Source: Aureibacter tunicatorum (GTDB taxonomy: Bacteria; Bacteroidota; Bacteroidia; Cytophagales; Cyclobacteriaceae). From it: a stretch of 64,000 bases of DNA. Below the pieces are notes generated by a model, which did not search any database, was not told the DNA's origin, and worked only from the letters and a program-made list of their open reading frames with translations. Positions within the stretch are counted from its first letter, which is position 1. Each line of letters begins with the position of its first letter. The stretch covers positions 186,001 to 250,000 of the forward strand of contig NZ_AP025305.1 of the NCBI RefSeq assembly GCF_036492635.1. Reading direction: 5' to 3'. This document shows, in pieces, positions 36,175-45,964 of this stretch. A program made the position numbers and the translations under genes.

Positions 36175-36462
36175 AATTATATGAATAGAATCTTTTTTCT
36201 CTGTTTTAGATTAGATACTTTTACTTTGCAATTTAGCAGTAATATGCTAAAATCCGCTTGACTGGCTTTATTTTTTACAATTTAAGGATACTGGGTTGGC
36301 AAAGCATGGTGTCTTTGGCTAATAAACTCGATGCCTATCTTTTCGATAGTTTCGATAAACTAAATTTATTTCATGTAGTTCCTAGATTAATGTAAGCTCG
36401 ATTCATCTAATAAAAAAGTTGATATCAGATTGAGAGCAATTTTGGAACGTTTTCTAGGTTTA

Positions 36463-38229
36463 ATGAATCAACAAAATACTATTCTTTTTATTATTTGTTT
36501 ATTTCTGACGTTAAGTTCTTGCAAGGAGAACAGCAAGCCCGTTTTGTCAAACAAAAGAAGCGCGTCGGCTTTGGAAAAGCATTGGTTGAATATCGATGTG
36601 GAAAAAAAAGAGTACATGAGCCAAAGTGAACAATATTTCGCCGAAAGAAAGAGCTTTTTTGAACGACTTGTCCTGGCCGAGAAGAATCTAGAAGAAGGAA
36701 CCGTTGTTGATTTTGTAGAGATTGACTCCTTATCAAAAAATCTAGTTAATGCCGAGAAAGACCTGCGGGATGAATTTGATGTATATTTTGAAGAAGAAGA
36801 AAGTTTTGTGGATGAATTTGGCCTTTATGTGAATGAAAAATGCGATGAAGCTGAGCAGTTGAATGCTTCGGGTGCAGGAGGCCTTATTTCAAGATACAGG
36901 GTGGAAACAGCTAAATTCGTGATTTTGCTCAAGAAGTTTTATCGGCAAAAATTCTTGATATTTCAAATGAGGCATTTGGATTTGTCAAGCAAAACAGTCG
37001 ACACGACGGGCATTAGAAGGTTGGTGGTCAATATGTCGAGGGATATTAATTCTCTGGACAAGTATTTGACGCATGAAAGCTTGATTTTATCCGAAAGAAT
37101 GAATGAACTGGAAGAACAGAGATCCAATATTGGAAAGCGGGTCTTGGATTCGAAAAAAACGATGTCCGATGATAAGTTGGAATGGCAAAAAGCCCAAGCT
37201 GTAGTCCGTCAAGATAGTCTGCGTAAAGTCGAAATTCAAAGAAGAATTGATTCATTGCAGGATTCCATAATGGCCAAGACTGAAAGGCAGACGGCTTTGA
37301 AGTATATGAAAAGATCATGGGAAGAAGAAGTTGCTTCATATAATAATGAAGTGAAATCTTTAGGCATCAGGCAAGAATCAATGGAAAGCACGCTTTCTAC
37401 TTTAGGAAAAGAAAGAACGGTAGGGCAGGAAAGAATAAATCTATTGGAAAAAAAATCTTCAAGCCTTAGTGCTGAGATTGAGCAGTTGTCAGCAAAAATT
37501 TTATTGGAAACCGATAGCACAAGCAAGAGAAGACTTGAAAGTTCTAAAGAGATATTAATTGAAGATTTGGAACGGGAGAAAATGCTGAGGAAAATAGCTG
37601 ATGACAATCTTAGCGGTTTGCTTGAGAAAATGGAATCGGTCAATGGGGCTATTTTGGAATTAGCGGATGAGAAGCTTAACAATGAATTGAGCATAAGCAA
37701 ATTGAAACAAAGAATGCAATCTTCGGACATTGAAACAAAAGAGATTGGCCTGAAGATCAATAGATACAAAGGAGAAAGAGTTAGACTGCTCAAGTCTTTA
37801 GAAGAATTGGTGAATAAAAGCGATTTGAATGCTCGCAAAGAAGCTACCGCCAGATTAAAGTATTTCAATTCCAAAAATATTTTTTCAACGCATAAGTCTG
37901 AGTTGGCAGTTGCTGACTCCGCAATGATGACTGCTGAAACTTATAGTCGCCAGCTTGATCTTAAAAAAGACGAGCTTGTGCAGATGAAAAGAAAAAAGGA
38001 TCTGTTGAGTGAAAGATTGAAGTATGGAAGAGACTTTGAAGCGAATTTTGGGTTGAATTTGGAAGCAAAGCTTAATGAATCATTTAAAGCCATGAATATT
38101 GTTTTACACCAAAAGGATTCTCTGAATGCCCTAAGAATAGATGCTGAAAGGGAATTTTATAGGCATTTCAAAGGAAATAGCCAGTTGGTGTCCGACTCTT
38201 TGTTTATGTTTCAGGTTCATGACTTGTAA
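36463..38229 (+). CDS. Large coiled-coil lipoprotein of unknown function
   Basis: I choose the ATG at 36463; a TTG 33 bases earlier would spoil the signal peptide. The signal ends in the lipobox TLSSC, with the lipidated cysteine at residue 20. Almost all of the remaining 568 residues are helical and highly charged, with long heptad-like stretches (SSLSAEIEQLSAKILLETDS, LLEKMESVNGAILELADEKL), so the protein should be an extended coiled coil, tens of nanometres long if continuous. No enzymatic motif is present. In Bacteroidota such proteins would be anchored in the outer membrane by the lipid and reach into the periplasm or outside. The next gene is asnS, 93 bases on. I recognise no family; role unknown. 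Confidence 0.7.
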   Translation: MNQQNTILFIICLFLTLSSCKENSKPVLSNKRSASALEKHWLNIDVEKKEYMSQSEQYFAERKSFFERLVLAEKNLEEGTVVDFVEIDSLSKNLVNAEKDLRDEFDVYFEEEESFVDEFGLYVNEKCDEAEQLNASGAGGLISRYRVETAKFVILLKKFYRQKFLIFQMRHLDLSSKTVDTTGIRRLVVNMSRDINSLDKYLTHESLILSERMNELEEQRSNIGKRVLDSKKTMSDDKLEWQKAQAVVRQDSLRKVEIQRRIDSLQDSIMAKTERQTALKYMKRSWEEEVASYNNEVKSLGIRQESMESTLSTLGKERTVGQERINLLEKKSSSLSAEIEQLSAKILLETDSTSKRRLESSKEILIEDLEREKMLRKIADDNLSGLLEKMESVNGAILELADEKLNNELSISKLKQRMQSSDIETKEIGLKINRYKGERVRLLKSLEELVNKSDLNARKEATARLKYFNSKNIFSTHKSELAVADSAMMTAETYSRQLDLKKDELVQMKRKKDLLSERLKYGRDFEANFGLNLEAKLNESFKAMNIVLHQKDSLNALRIDAEREFYRHFKGNSQLVSDSLFMFQVHDL

Positions 38230-38322
38230 ATGAAAGCTTAAAGCTCTTAATTTGTGTACAAGCGGATTCTTTTTTTGTCATATAGGCAATCAAATAAGGA
38301 ATCGCTTTGCATATTTTTAAAA

Positions 38323-39795
38323 ATGAATAAAAATACGATTACAGTGACAACATTGAGAAGAACTAAAATCAAGACCTTATTGGAGTCAGCGGAAGCAGAT
38401 ATCCAAGTTTGCGTTAAAGGATGGGTACGCACGAAAAGAGGCAATAAGCATGTGAGTTTCATCGCACTTAATGACGGTTCTACGATTAATAATTTGCAAG
38501 TTGTCGCTGATCCGAATATTATTTCAGAAGAAATTTTGAAGGATGTTACTACAGGAGCAAGTTTGTCTGTAGTTGGAAAAGTAGTGGCATCGCAAGGTTC
38601 GGGTCAATCTGTGGAAATACTAGCTGAGGCAATCGAGGTGATTGGTAAGGCTGATCCAGATAGTTATCCTTTGCAGCCTAAAAAGCACTCGTTGGAGTTT
38701 TTAAGAGAAATAGCTCACTTAAGACCAAGAACCAATACATTCTCGGCGATTTATCGCCTTAGGCATGCGATGATTTTCGCAGTTCATAAATTCTTCAATG
38801 ACAAAGGATTTTTGAATATACATACTCCATTGATTACTCATTCGGATGCTGAAGGAGCTGGAGAAACGTTTAAAGTAACGACTATCGATCCAAAGAATCC
38901 TCCAATGAACGAGGAAGGAGAGGTTGATTACAAACAAGACTTCTTCGGAAAGGAAACGAATCTGACTGTTTCTGGACAGTTGGAAGGAGAGCTTGCGGCC
39001 TTGGCGATGGGAGATATTTATACTTTCGGGCCGACATTCCGCGCTGAGAATTCAAATACGTCTCGTCACTTGGCAGAGTTCTGGATGATTGAGCCTGAGA
39101 TGGCTTTCGCTGATTTGGACGATGACATGGATTTGGCTGAAGAATTTTTGAAGTATTTGGTTTCATATGCTTTGGATAATTGCAAAGAAGATTTGGCATT
39201 TTTGGCTAAGAGGTCCGAGGATGAGGAAAAGAGCAAGCCTGCGGCTGAGAGACATGATATGGGCTTGATCGAAAGGTTGCAATTTGTTCGTGATAACGAA
39301 TTCCAGAGAATCACTTATACTGAGGCAATTGATATCTTGAAGAACAGCAAGCCGAATAAAAAGAAGAAATTCAAATTCATCATTGATGAGTGGGGCGCGG
39401 ATCTTCAATCAGAGCATGAAAGATTCTTAGTGGAGAAACACTTCAAGAAGCCGGTAATTATTACCAATTATCCAAAAGATATCAAGGCATTCTATATGAA
39501 GTTGAATGATGACAACAAGACTGTAGCGGCTATGGACATGTTGTTCCCGGGAATTGGTGAAATTGTTGGAGGATCGCAAAGAGAAGAGAATCTTGATTTG
39601 CTAATGGAACGCATGAAGCAAATGGAGATTCCTGAGCATGATATTGACTGGTATTTGGACACAAGAAAGTTTGGAACAGTGCCTCATAGTGGTTTTGGAC
39701 TTGGCTTTGAACGATTGATGTTGTTTGTTTCAGGTATGAGCAATATTCGCGACGTGATTCCATTCCCAAGAACGCCGCAACACTGCGAATTTTAG
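38323..39795 (+). CDS. asnS: Asparaginyl-tRNA synthetase
   Basis: The ATG at 38323 gives a 490-residue enzyme of usual length starting [16 protein letters not shown]; an earlier GTG at 38254 is less likely. Residues about 30-120 are the OB-fold anticodon-binding domain ([20 protein letters not shown]). The class II catalytic domain follows: [20 protein letters not shown], motif 2 [15 protein letters not shown], and motif 3 [15 protein letters not shown] near the end, then [10 protein letters not shown]. The [10 protein letters not shown] segment supports Asn over Asp specificity. It charges tRNA-Asn directly. A strong terminator at 39826 follows. No anomaly seen. Confidence 0.96.
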   Translation: MNKNTITVTTLRRTKIKTLLESAEADIQVCVKGWVRTKRGNKHVSFIALNDGSTINNLQVVADPNIISEEILKDVTTGASLSVVGKVVASQGSGQSVEILAEAIEVIGKADPDSYPLQPKKHSLEFLREIAHLRPRTNTFSAIYRLRHAMIFAVHKFFNDKGFLNIHTPLITHSDAEGAGETFKVTTIDPKNPPMNEEGEVDYKQDFFGKETNLTVSGQLEGELAALAMGDIYTFGPTFRAENSNTSRHLAEFWMIEPEMAFADLDDDMDLAEEFLKYLVSYALDNCKEDLAFLAKRSEDEEKSKPAAERHDMGLIERLQFVRDNEFQRITYTEAIDILKNSKPNKKKKFKFIIDEWGADLQSEHERFLVEKHFKKPVIITNYPKDIKAFYMKLNDDNKTVAAMDMLFPGIGEIVGGSQREENLDLLMERMKQMEIPEHDIDWYLDTRKFGTVPHSGFGLGFERLMLFVSGMSNIRDVIPFPRTPQHCEF

Positions 39796-39825
39796 AATAA
39801 ATCAGAATAAGATATTACGATATGA

Positions 39826-39851
39826 AATGGCTGTCAGTTGAGACAGCCATT
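39826..39851. terminator. Bidirectional intrinsic terminator
   Basis: AATGGCTGTC (39826-39835) pairs with GACAGCCATT (39842-39851), followed by TTTTTATT, between asnS and a convergent gene. Confidence 0.88.
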
Positions 39852-39860
39852 TTTTATTGA

Positions 39861-40490
39861 TTAAAAATTGTATCTGGCTCCTACTCCACCTTGCAAATTT
39901 GTCGCGAATGAGTCGTCAATGATTTCCATGTAAATTATGACATCTGCAAACATGCTGATCGGAGCTTCGGAAAATGTGTATTCCAATCCGGTAGCGATAT
40001 CAATACCCATGTCGAAATCTTTTATTTTATCGCTTTTTATAGGTTGCCAAGAATAATGTTTGTCTTTTCGGTAGTAATATTTGAACTGGTAAGTCTTATA
40101 TCTTGCTTGAAGTCCTCCTCCATAATACCAGAACAAATCTTCTGATGCAGAAATTTTTTTGCTGAGCAAATAGTGTAGTTGAAAGCTTAAGGGAATAGAG
40201 TTTTCAACTCCAACGTATTTGAAGTCGTGAACTTTTTTATTGTCAAGATATTTTTCAGTGTAATAGGACTTATGTATTTCTTTGTTCCAATCGTTGAACC
40301 CGTCTTTCATCTCATCGTCTTTGAAGTTTGTTCTTCCAATATTGAACTCAAAAGCTGAAGTTTCTGTAAGGTACTTTTTTATTGATATTCCTGTAGGATC
40401 AATGAATCTCATGCCTAATGAAATGTTCTTATTTTGAGATACGCCTTTGAATGAAATTACTATAAATAATATGAGCAATAATTGTTTCAT
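39861..40490 (-). CDS. Small outer-membrane beta-barrel-like protein
   Basis: The 209-residue protein has a signal peptide (cleavage near VSQ at residue 19). It is rich in alternating aromatic strands such as FSFQLHYLLSKKI, FWYYGGGLQARYKTYQFKYY and a C-terminal strand GGVGARYNF ending in phenylalanine, the usual last residue of outer-membrane barrels inserted by the BAM complex. Length suggests an eight-stranded barrel. The region GMRFIDPTGISIKKYLTE near the start resembles barrels annotated only as hypothetical in this phylum. Function unknown. It is alone on the minus strand. Confidence 0.65.
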   Translation of the reverse strand: MKQLLLILFIVISFKGVSQNKNISLGMRFIDPTGISIKKYLTETSAFEFNIGRTNFKDDEMKDGFNDWNKEIHKSYYTEKYLDNKKVHDFKYVGVENSIPLSFQLHYLLSKKISASEDLFWYYGGGLQARYKTYQFKYYYRKDKHYSWQPIKSDKIKDFDMGIDIATGLEYTFSEAPISMFADVIIYMEIIDDSFATNLQGGVGARYNF

Positions 40491-40913
40491 TCTTATTTTT
40501 TGAGGTTGTTTTTAGTGAATTTTAATTTAGGGGTAAAATCCTTCATCTTATTGTATTTTTTTAACTATTTATGCTTCAACTTTGTCTTTTTCTAATTAAT
40601 TGAGTGTTTGCATTCCTAATATTTTTTGATTTGTTAAAGAGTTTTATTTGATTATTCTTAGCTGGTCGAAATCATTGATTTTCCACATATAGAAGAGGTT
40701 TTATATTATACATTTTTCTAAAAAGTGGGCTTGTATTTGAGTTGATTGAAAAATTATTTAACTATTTATATTATAATTATTGCTATGTTGGGTAATTTGG
40801 TTTTTGAATAATAGGAGGAATGATTTTTGTTTAACTTTTCTCGTGGAGTTTCCATTTTTTATTATTTCTCATTTGGCTTGAAAGTAGAACGAGTCAGTCT
40901 AATTCGTTGATTT
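40491..40913. other. 423-bp very AT-rich intergenic region
   Basis: No open frame of note, RNA gene or repeat was found. It separates the leftward barrel gene from the rightward FHA gene and presumably holds both promoters. The only near-matches to TAnnTTTG are imperfect (a seven-base TAATTTG near 40794 and TAACTTTT near 40833). Confidence 0.5.
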
Positions 40914-41849
40914 ATGGGTATAATCAAGAGTACTCAATCCCAAAGAAGTTTCATATTGCATAGTCAGTATACCATTGGAAGAGATGTTAATAACATGTAT
41001 AGATTGCATGTGTCCGATGTTTCAAGAAAGCACGCAGTGATTTTTTGGGAAGTTGGATTGTGGAAGTTAACAGATCACAGTACCAATGGGACAATGCTTA
41101 ACGGCAAGCATGTGAATCATGAGACAGTTGAATTGAAAGTGGGGGATCGAATAGTTTTTTCCAATGAAATCGAAGATGAATTGACCGTGATGGATTTAGC
41201 TTCTCCTAGCAGTTATTTATTAGCTAGTCATCCTGATTATAGATTCATCGAATTAAGAGACCAAGTAGTGTTGTCACAAGAGAGCGAGCTTAATTACAGC
41301 TTGTTTTTGAATAAGGATCAATCATGGGTTTTGGATAATTGCGATGAAGAAGTGGTATTGAGGCATGGAGAAAAATACAATATCATGCATTGTGAGTACG
41401 AGTTTTTTGAAAACAACAGCTTGGAGGAAACAGTGAAGAACAATGATATAGCTTCCCAAGCCTGTTTTGAATTCATGCTTAGTTATGATGAGGAGAATGT
41501 TTTTTCTAAGATTAAAATCAATGATTTGACCATGGATTTGGGAGGCAAGGTTTTTAACCAATTATTACTCCTATTGGCACGTATGAAAAAAAGAGACATG
41601 GATGAAGGAATTGAGGAAAGCGCTTCCGGATGGGTCGCCGTTTCAGACTTGGAAAGGATGTTGGGCAAGGAGCTCTTTAAAGACGTGGATGTGTATTACA
41701 TCAATATTTTAATTCACAGACTTAGAAAATTCTTGACGGAACTTAAGCCTTATGGATACTTGTTCGCTAATGTAATTGAAAGACGAAAAGGAAAGCTCAG
41801 ATTTAACTTTTCAAGATTTGAAATAAAGAAAGAGGCGTTCTACGCTTGA
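40914..41849 (+). CDS. FHA domain protein with C-terminal winged-helix-like domain
   Basis: The 311-residue cytoplasmic protein begins with a complete forkhead-associated domain: TIGRDVNN, then VSDVSRKHAVI, and DHSTNGTMLNGK, which together form the phosphothreonine-binding loops. The C-terminal 120 residues (GKVFNQLLLLLARM, then VYYINILIHRLRKFLTEL and a final hairpin) resemble the OmpR/SARP winged helix, with IHRLRKFL in the recognition-helix position. That makes it a likely DNA-binding regulator that docks on a phosphorylated partner. The next gene, 76 bases on, encodes a Ser/Thr kinase, the natural source of the phosphothreonine. The region between the domains has no known motif. FHA is certain; the winged helix is probable; the regulatory role is inference. 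Confidence 0.82.
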   Translation: MGIIKSTQSQRSFILHSQYTIGRDVNNMYRLHVSDVSRKHAVIFWEVGLWKLTDHSTNGTMLNGKHVNHETVELKVGDRIVFSNEIEDELTVMDLASPSSYLLASHPDYRFIELRDQVVLSQESELNYSLFLNKDQSWVLDNCDEEVVLRHGEKYNIMHCEYEFFENNSLEETVKNNDIASQACFEFMLSYDEENVFSKIKINDLTMDLGGKVFNQLLLLLARMKKRDMDEGIEESASGWVAVSDLERMLGKELFKDVDVYYINILIHRLRKFLTELKPYGYLFANVIERRKGKLRFNFSRFEIKKEAFYA

Positions 41850-41868
41850 TAATGATTTTTGTGGGAAG

Positions 41869-41905
41869 GCTTTTGCTTTAGCGCTATTTTTTTAAAAGCA
41901 AGAGC
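41869..41905 (+). promoter_or_regulatory. Hairpin between FHA gene and kinase gene
   Basis: GCTTTTGCTTT (41869-41879) pairs with AAAGCAAGAGC (41895-41905) with one G-T pair and a 15-base loop. No continuous T-run follows at once, so it may be a partial terminator or an mRNA processing site that lowers kinase expression relative to the FHA protein. Confidence 0.45.
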
Positions 41906-41925
41906 TTGTTATAATTGAATTTTTT

Positions 41926-44900
41926 ATGGAAATATATCATACGGATAAGGAGAGGATATTTGATATTCCTAATTACAAGTACTTGGAGCTTTTGGGGGAG
42001 GGAGGTTATGGAGTCGTGTTCAAGGCTATCCAAGAGAGCACTGACAGAGCTGTGGCAGTTAAGATGGTTAAGTTTGATCCCAAAATCGATGAAACCAGAA
42101 AACAACAACATTTAACCAGATTTGATAGAGAAACGCGTATCTGCGCTGGAATATCGCATCCAAATATAGTGAATTTGATAGACAAGGGCGTGTCCGAAGA
42201 GGGAAGCCCTTTTGCTGTATTTGAATATTTGGAGGGCGAGACACTCAAGGAATATATAATGAGGCACAAGAGGCTTGAACCGTTTAAAGCCAAACAACTT
42301 ATGAGCCAAGTTTTAGACGCCTTGTCTTGCGCTCATGAGAAAGGTGTGGTGCACAGGGATTTGAAGCCTCAAAATATCATGGTGACAAAGTCTGGCGGAA
42401 AGGAGTATGTCAAAGTACTTGACTTTGGCATAGGGACCTTTACCAGTGGTTCGCTCTTGGGCGCTTATCAACAGATTACCATGACGCACGATTTGGTTGG
42501 GACGCCTATTTATAGCGCTCCGGAGCAATTAAGAGGAGAGCCATCGACTGTGCAATCAGATTACTACGCATGGGGACTCATTTTTCTGGAATGTTTGATG
42601 GGCATGCCTGTTATGAGCGGAGCATCGTTAGCCCAAGTGTTTCAAAAGCAACTTATGGCAACTCATGTGCCTCTGCCTAGCGGCTTAATAGATCATCCCT
42701 TAGGTAAATTGTTACGGTGGGTATGCGCTAAAAGGCCAATGGATAGGCCCAAAGGTATTGGGGATTTGATCAATGAGCTAGAAAAGATCAATATGGATAC
42801 GGTGCTCGTTGATCTTAAAAGAAGCAGATCTCAGTCTTTGTTGGAGCAAGAAGCGCCTACTTTATCCAACAGTATGATGTGGTCTGGAATGAATGGGGTT
42901 AAGAAGCAGTTGACAGTGCTATGTGTCAAGTTGGATATTGATTATGAAGGAAGCCTTTCGGGAGGGAGCATGGAAGTTATCGATTCAATATTAAAAGATC
43001 AGATAAATATCTGCAGGGATATAGCGCTAAGATATGGAGGTTTCGTTTCTGATTCATTCATGAATAATTTGGCGATCTACTTTGGATATCCTGAAGTGAG
43101 CGACACGGATGCGAGAAGAGCAGGAAGAACGGCTTTGGAACTAGTTAATGCGGCTAGAAATAGAAGTGTTCAGTTATATGATCAGCATGGGATAAAAGTC
43201 GCTATTAGGCTAGGGATGCACTCAGGACATGTGTTGGTGAGTAGAAATCGTTTGCCGGAAGGAGCGGTGCCCAACTTGGCAATGGATATGTCATACCGGG
43301 CTGGCAACGGAATGATATTGACCAGCGGAGTATCGAAGAAAATGTTGGAACCATTTCTTGAATTTGAAACGCATCGAAATGGAGAGTTTCTGTTGATGGG
43401 CGAGAGGCATTCAGAGGCATTTATTTCTTTGAATACAACTACTGGCAAGAATAAAATGGTTGGTAGAGATATCGAAAAGAAAAAAGCGCTGAGTGAATGG
43501 AATAATTATAATGATTCATTTGGGATATTATTAGAAGGCCAAGCTGGAATAGGCAAATCATGTTTGGTTCATGAAATAAAAGCGGGATTAAAAAGCGAGG
43601 GAATAGTTGTTTTAGAATGCAGAAGCTTGCCTGAGCATGAGAATAGTGCGCTTTACCCATTTTTGAGACTTTTTAGAAGAGCTTGGCAGTTTGATGATTT
43701 GTCTGAAAATTTAGACAAGTTTGAGAAACTTAGAACAGAGCTGAAGAACATAGGCATAGAAGATGATGACAAAATAATGTTGATGGCTTCTTGGTTCTCC
43801 ATTGTTTTGCCGGAAGGTTGGGAAGTAAAAGCATTTGATCCCAATGATCAGAAAGTCATATTGTTTGATATTTTTCAGAGATGCTTGACAAGGCTTGAGT
43901 CAGAGAAATATATGGTGGTGATCGAGGATTTGCACTGGATTGATGAGATGAGTTTGGAGTTTGTCAATCATATGATCAGCAACGATGAAAAGAAAAAGCT
44001 TCCATTTTTTCTAATTACTAGCAGGCCCGTAGAGGAAGGTTGGCTTGATGAATTGAAGATTGAAAAGTTGAAAATCGACTCAATGCCTTCAGAGACGATA
44101 GAGGCTTTAGTGACTAGTCAATTGGATGGTGAAAAAGTAGCGCAGGAAGCATTGGATTATATTACCGAGAGAGCGGATGGAGTTCCTTTGTATGCGAAAG
44201 AACTGACAAGCATGTTGATTGATCAAGATTTATTGGTGAAGCCGGATAGTATTTACCGTTTGATCGATGATATAGATGACAAGATGCTCCCGCTTACTCT
44301 GCAAGAGTTGTTGCACTCTAGATTGGATCGGCTTGGCTCGGCAAAAGAGACTGCGCAATTAGCTTCAGCAATAGGCCGAGAATTCGATTACGACCTATTG
44401 CTAAAGTCCGGACGCAAGGATGAGGCATCTTTGCAAATGGACCTTGAATCGCTTTTGAAGTCCGATTTGATTTATCAACAAAGAAAAGTCGAAGGAGCGA
44501 ATTATATCTTTAGGCATATTTTGATACGAGACGCTGCTTATGACAGCATGGTTGATAGTCATAAGGTGAAGGTGCATATTGCTATTGCTGAATATATTAA
44601 AAAAAGCAATAATAGTTTGGAGACAAATCAATTAGTTGCTTATCACTATCAATTATCTGGAAAAATTAATGAAAGTGTTAAATATTGGTGGTCTTGTTCA
44701 GAGGAAAGCTTTAAAATCAAACAGTCATATGAATTGACTTTATTCTTAATTAAGAAAACTATTTGTTGTTTGGAGATGTTGTCTGGTTCTTCGCTGGAAA
44801 CCCAAGAGTTATGGCTAAAGGTGTTAAATCTTCAAAATTCTATTTTTCAATTTTCAAAAGGTTTTACAGATGATTTAATTCATGAAAACTATAAAAAAAG

Positions 44901-45948
44901 TATAGATATAATTGAGTCAAATCCAAGGCTTGATCTTAAGCTTACTGTTGAAACCATTAATGGTAAGTTGTTTTATGAATTGAATACAGGAAATATTGGT
45001 TTTGCTTTAGAATCAATCAGGTATCTATCAAATATTGATGAATCCAAGTTGGATAAAAAAGAAGCGTTGACATTGATTTTTGGCAGGTCTTACACTCATT
45101 ATTTAAGAGCTAATTATAAAGAGGTAATTGAATTAGGTGAAAAGGCGATTAATTTGTTTAATTTGGACAGGTTGGATGATGATTATAAAGATAGATCTAA
45201 AGTGTTGCCATTAGTAAATGCTTTGTCATTTAAGATGATTTCGTTGATTTTTTTAGGAGAATTGGGGAAGTCAGCTAAATGTGTGTCAACCATCTTAATG
45301 TTAGTTGAAAAATGTGGTTTTCAAGATTTAATTGCAAATGCTTATTGTCAGATAGCTTCAGCATATGTAATTCAAGGTTCTTTCTTTTCAGACTCAGAGA
45401 AAGAGTATTCTCAAGCGAAATATTATTTAGACTTTGCGAAAAAAATATCAGAAGAGAATGATTTGGAGTTTATAGAGCATAGTTGTGAATTGATTTATAT
45501 GTCATTTAACGTACTTGATTTTAAAAATGATTTAAGGGAAAGTTTTTTAAAAAAAATACATAACTCAGGTCTGATGTCTTTTGAAAGTTGGTATATGCTA
45601 TTTTTAATTAAAGCTAATATTGATAGAAAATTATTCGATAAGGCTGTAAAAATGATTCAAAATGAAATACAGAGGTGTGAGAAGACAGGGATATTTTTTG
45701 CATTGGATTATTTGAAAGTATTTTTTGTAGTTGCAAAAATGGGGAATGGTCAAAGTGTCGATAGCATTGAAATAGAAAAATTAATAAGCTATTTAGAAAG
45801 AAATAATTTGATTTGGTTGAGGTTAATCTTAGCATATCATTTAAAAATATACAAGGGAATTAATTTTAATCTCGAGGAGTATTTTTTAGTAAATAATTTA
45901 AATAAAGTACATTTTAAAAATAATAATCTATTCAATAAATTTTTTTAA
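41926..45948 (+). CDS. Ser/Thr kinase - degenerate cyclase - STAND ATPase - TPR fusion
   Basis: The 1340-residue protein has four parts. Residues 17-300 are a complete Ser/Thr kinase: GEGGYG at 24-29, K46, HRD at 143-145 with D145, DFG at 166-168, APE at 198-200. Residues about 325-500 match a class III nucleotide cyclase (AIYFGYP at 383-389), but both metal-binding aspartates are gone: the first position is K335 and the GDG turn is M379-N380-N381. Residues about 510-850 are a STAND/AAA16-type ATPase with Walker A GQAGIGKS (538-545) and Walker B VVIEDLHWID (around 666). The rest is helical, TPR-like. Kinases fused to ATPase-TPR scaffolds act as signal hubs. Four genes read on from here with small gaps. 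GC content drops strongly after about residue 880. Autophosphorylation and the FHA neighbour as target are inferences. Confidence 0.9.
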   Translation: MEIYHTDKERIFDIPNYKYLELLGEGGYGVVFKAIQESTDRAVAVKMVKFDPKIDETRKQQHLTRFDRETRICAGISHPNIVNLIDKGVSEEGSPFAVFEYLEGETLKEYIMRHKRLEPFKAKQLMSQVLDALSCAHEKGVVHRDLKPQNIMVTKSGGKEYVKVLDFGIGTFTSGSLLGAYQQITMTHDLVGTPIYSAPEQLRGEPSTVQSDYYAWGLIFLECLMGMPVMSGASLAQVFQKQLMATHVPLPSGLIDHPLGKLLRWVCAKRPMDRPKGIGDLINELEKINMDTVLVDLKRSRSQSLLEQEAPTLSNSMMWSGMNGVKKQLTVLCVKLDIDYEGSLSGGSMEVIDSILKDQINICRDIALRYGGFVSDSFMNNLAIYFGYPEVSDTDARRAGRTALELVNAARNRSVQLYDQHGIKVAIRLGMHSGHVLVSRNRLPEGAVPNLAMDMSYRAGNGMILTSGVSKKMLEPFLEFETHRNGEFLLMGERHSEAFISLNTTTGKNKMVGRDIEKKKALSEWNNYNDSFGILLEGQAGIGKSCLVHEIKAGLKSEGIVVLECRSLPEHENSALYPFLRLFRRAWQFDDLSENLDKFEKLRTELKNIGIEDDDKIMLMASWFSIVLPEGWEVKAFDPNDQKVILFDIFQRCLTRLESEKYMVVIEDLHWIDEMSLEFVNHMISNDEKKKLPFFLITSRPVEEGWLDELKIEKLKIDSMPSETIEALVTSQLDGEKVAQEALDYITERADGVPLYAKELTSMLIDQDLLVKPDSIYRLIDDIDDKMLPLTLQELLHSRLDRLGSAKETAQLASAIGREFDYDLLLKSGRKDEASLQMDLESLLKSDLIYQQRKVEGANYIFRHILIRDAAYDSMVDSHKVKVHIAIAEYIKKSNNSLETNQLVAYHYQLSGKINESVKYWWSCSEESFKIKQSYELTLFLIKKTICCLEMLSGSSLETQELWLKVLNLQNSIFQFSKGFTDDLIHENYKKSIDIIESNPRLDLKLTVETINGKLFYELNTGNIGFALESIRYLSNIDESKLDKKEALTLIFGRSYTHYLRANYKEVIELGEKAINLFNLDRLDDDYKDRSKVLPLVNALSFKMISLIFLGELGKSAKCVSTILMLVEKCGFQDLIANAYCQIASAYVIQGSFFSDSEKEYSQAKYYLDFAKKISEENDLEFIEHSCELIYMSFNVLDFKNDLRESFLKKIHNSGLMSFESWYMLFLIKANIDRKLFDKAVKMIQNEIQRCEKTGIFFALDYLKVFFVVAKMGNGQSVDSIEIEKLISYLERNNLIWLRLILAYHLKIYKGINFNLEEYFLVNNLNKVHFKNNNLFNKFF

Positions 45949-45964
45949 TAAAAACCATTAAACT

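Noticed and set aside
38254..38322. GTG-initiated longer AsnRS
   Set aside because: The extra 23 residues are not family-like; the ATG at 38323 gives the standard start.
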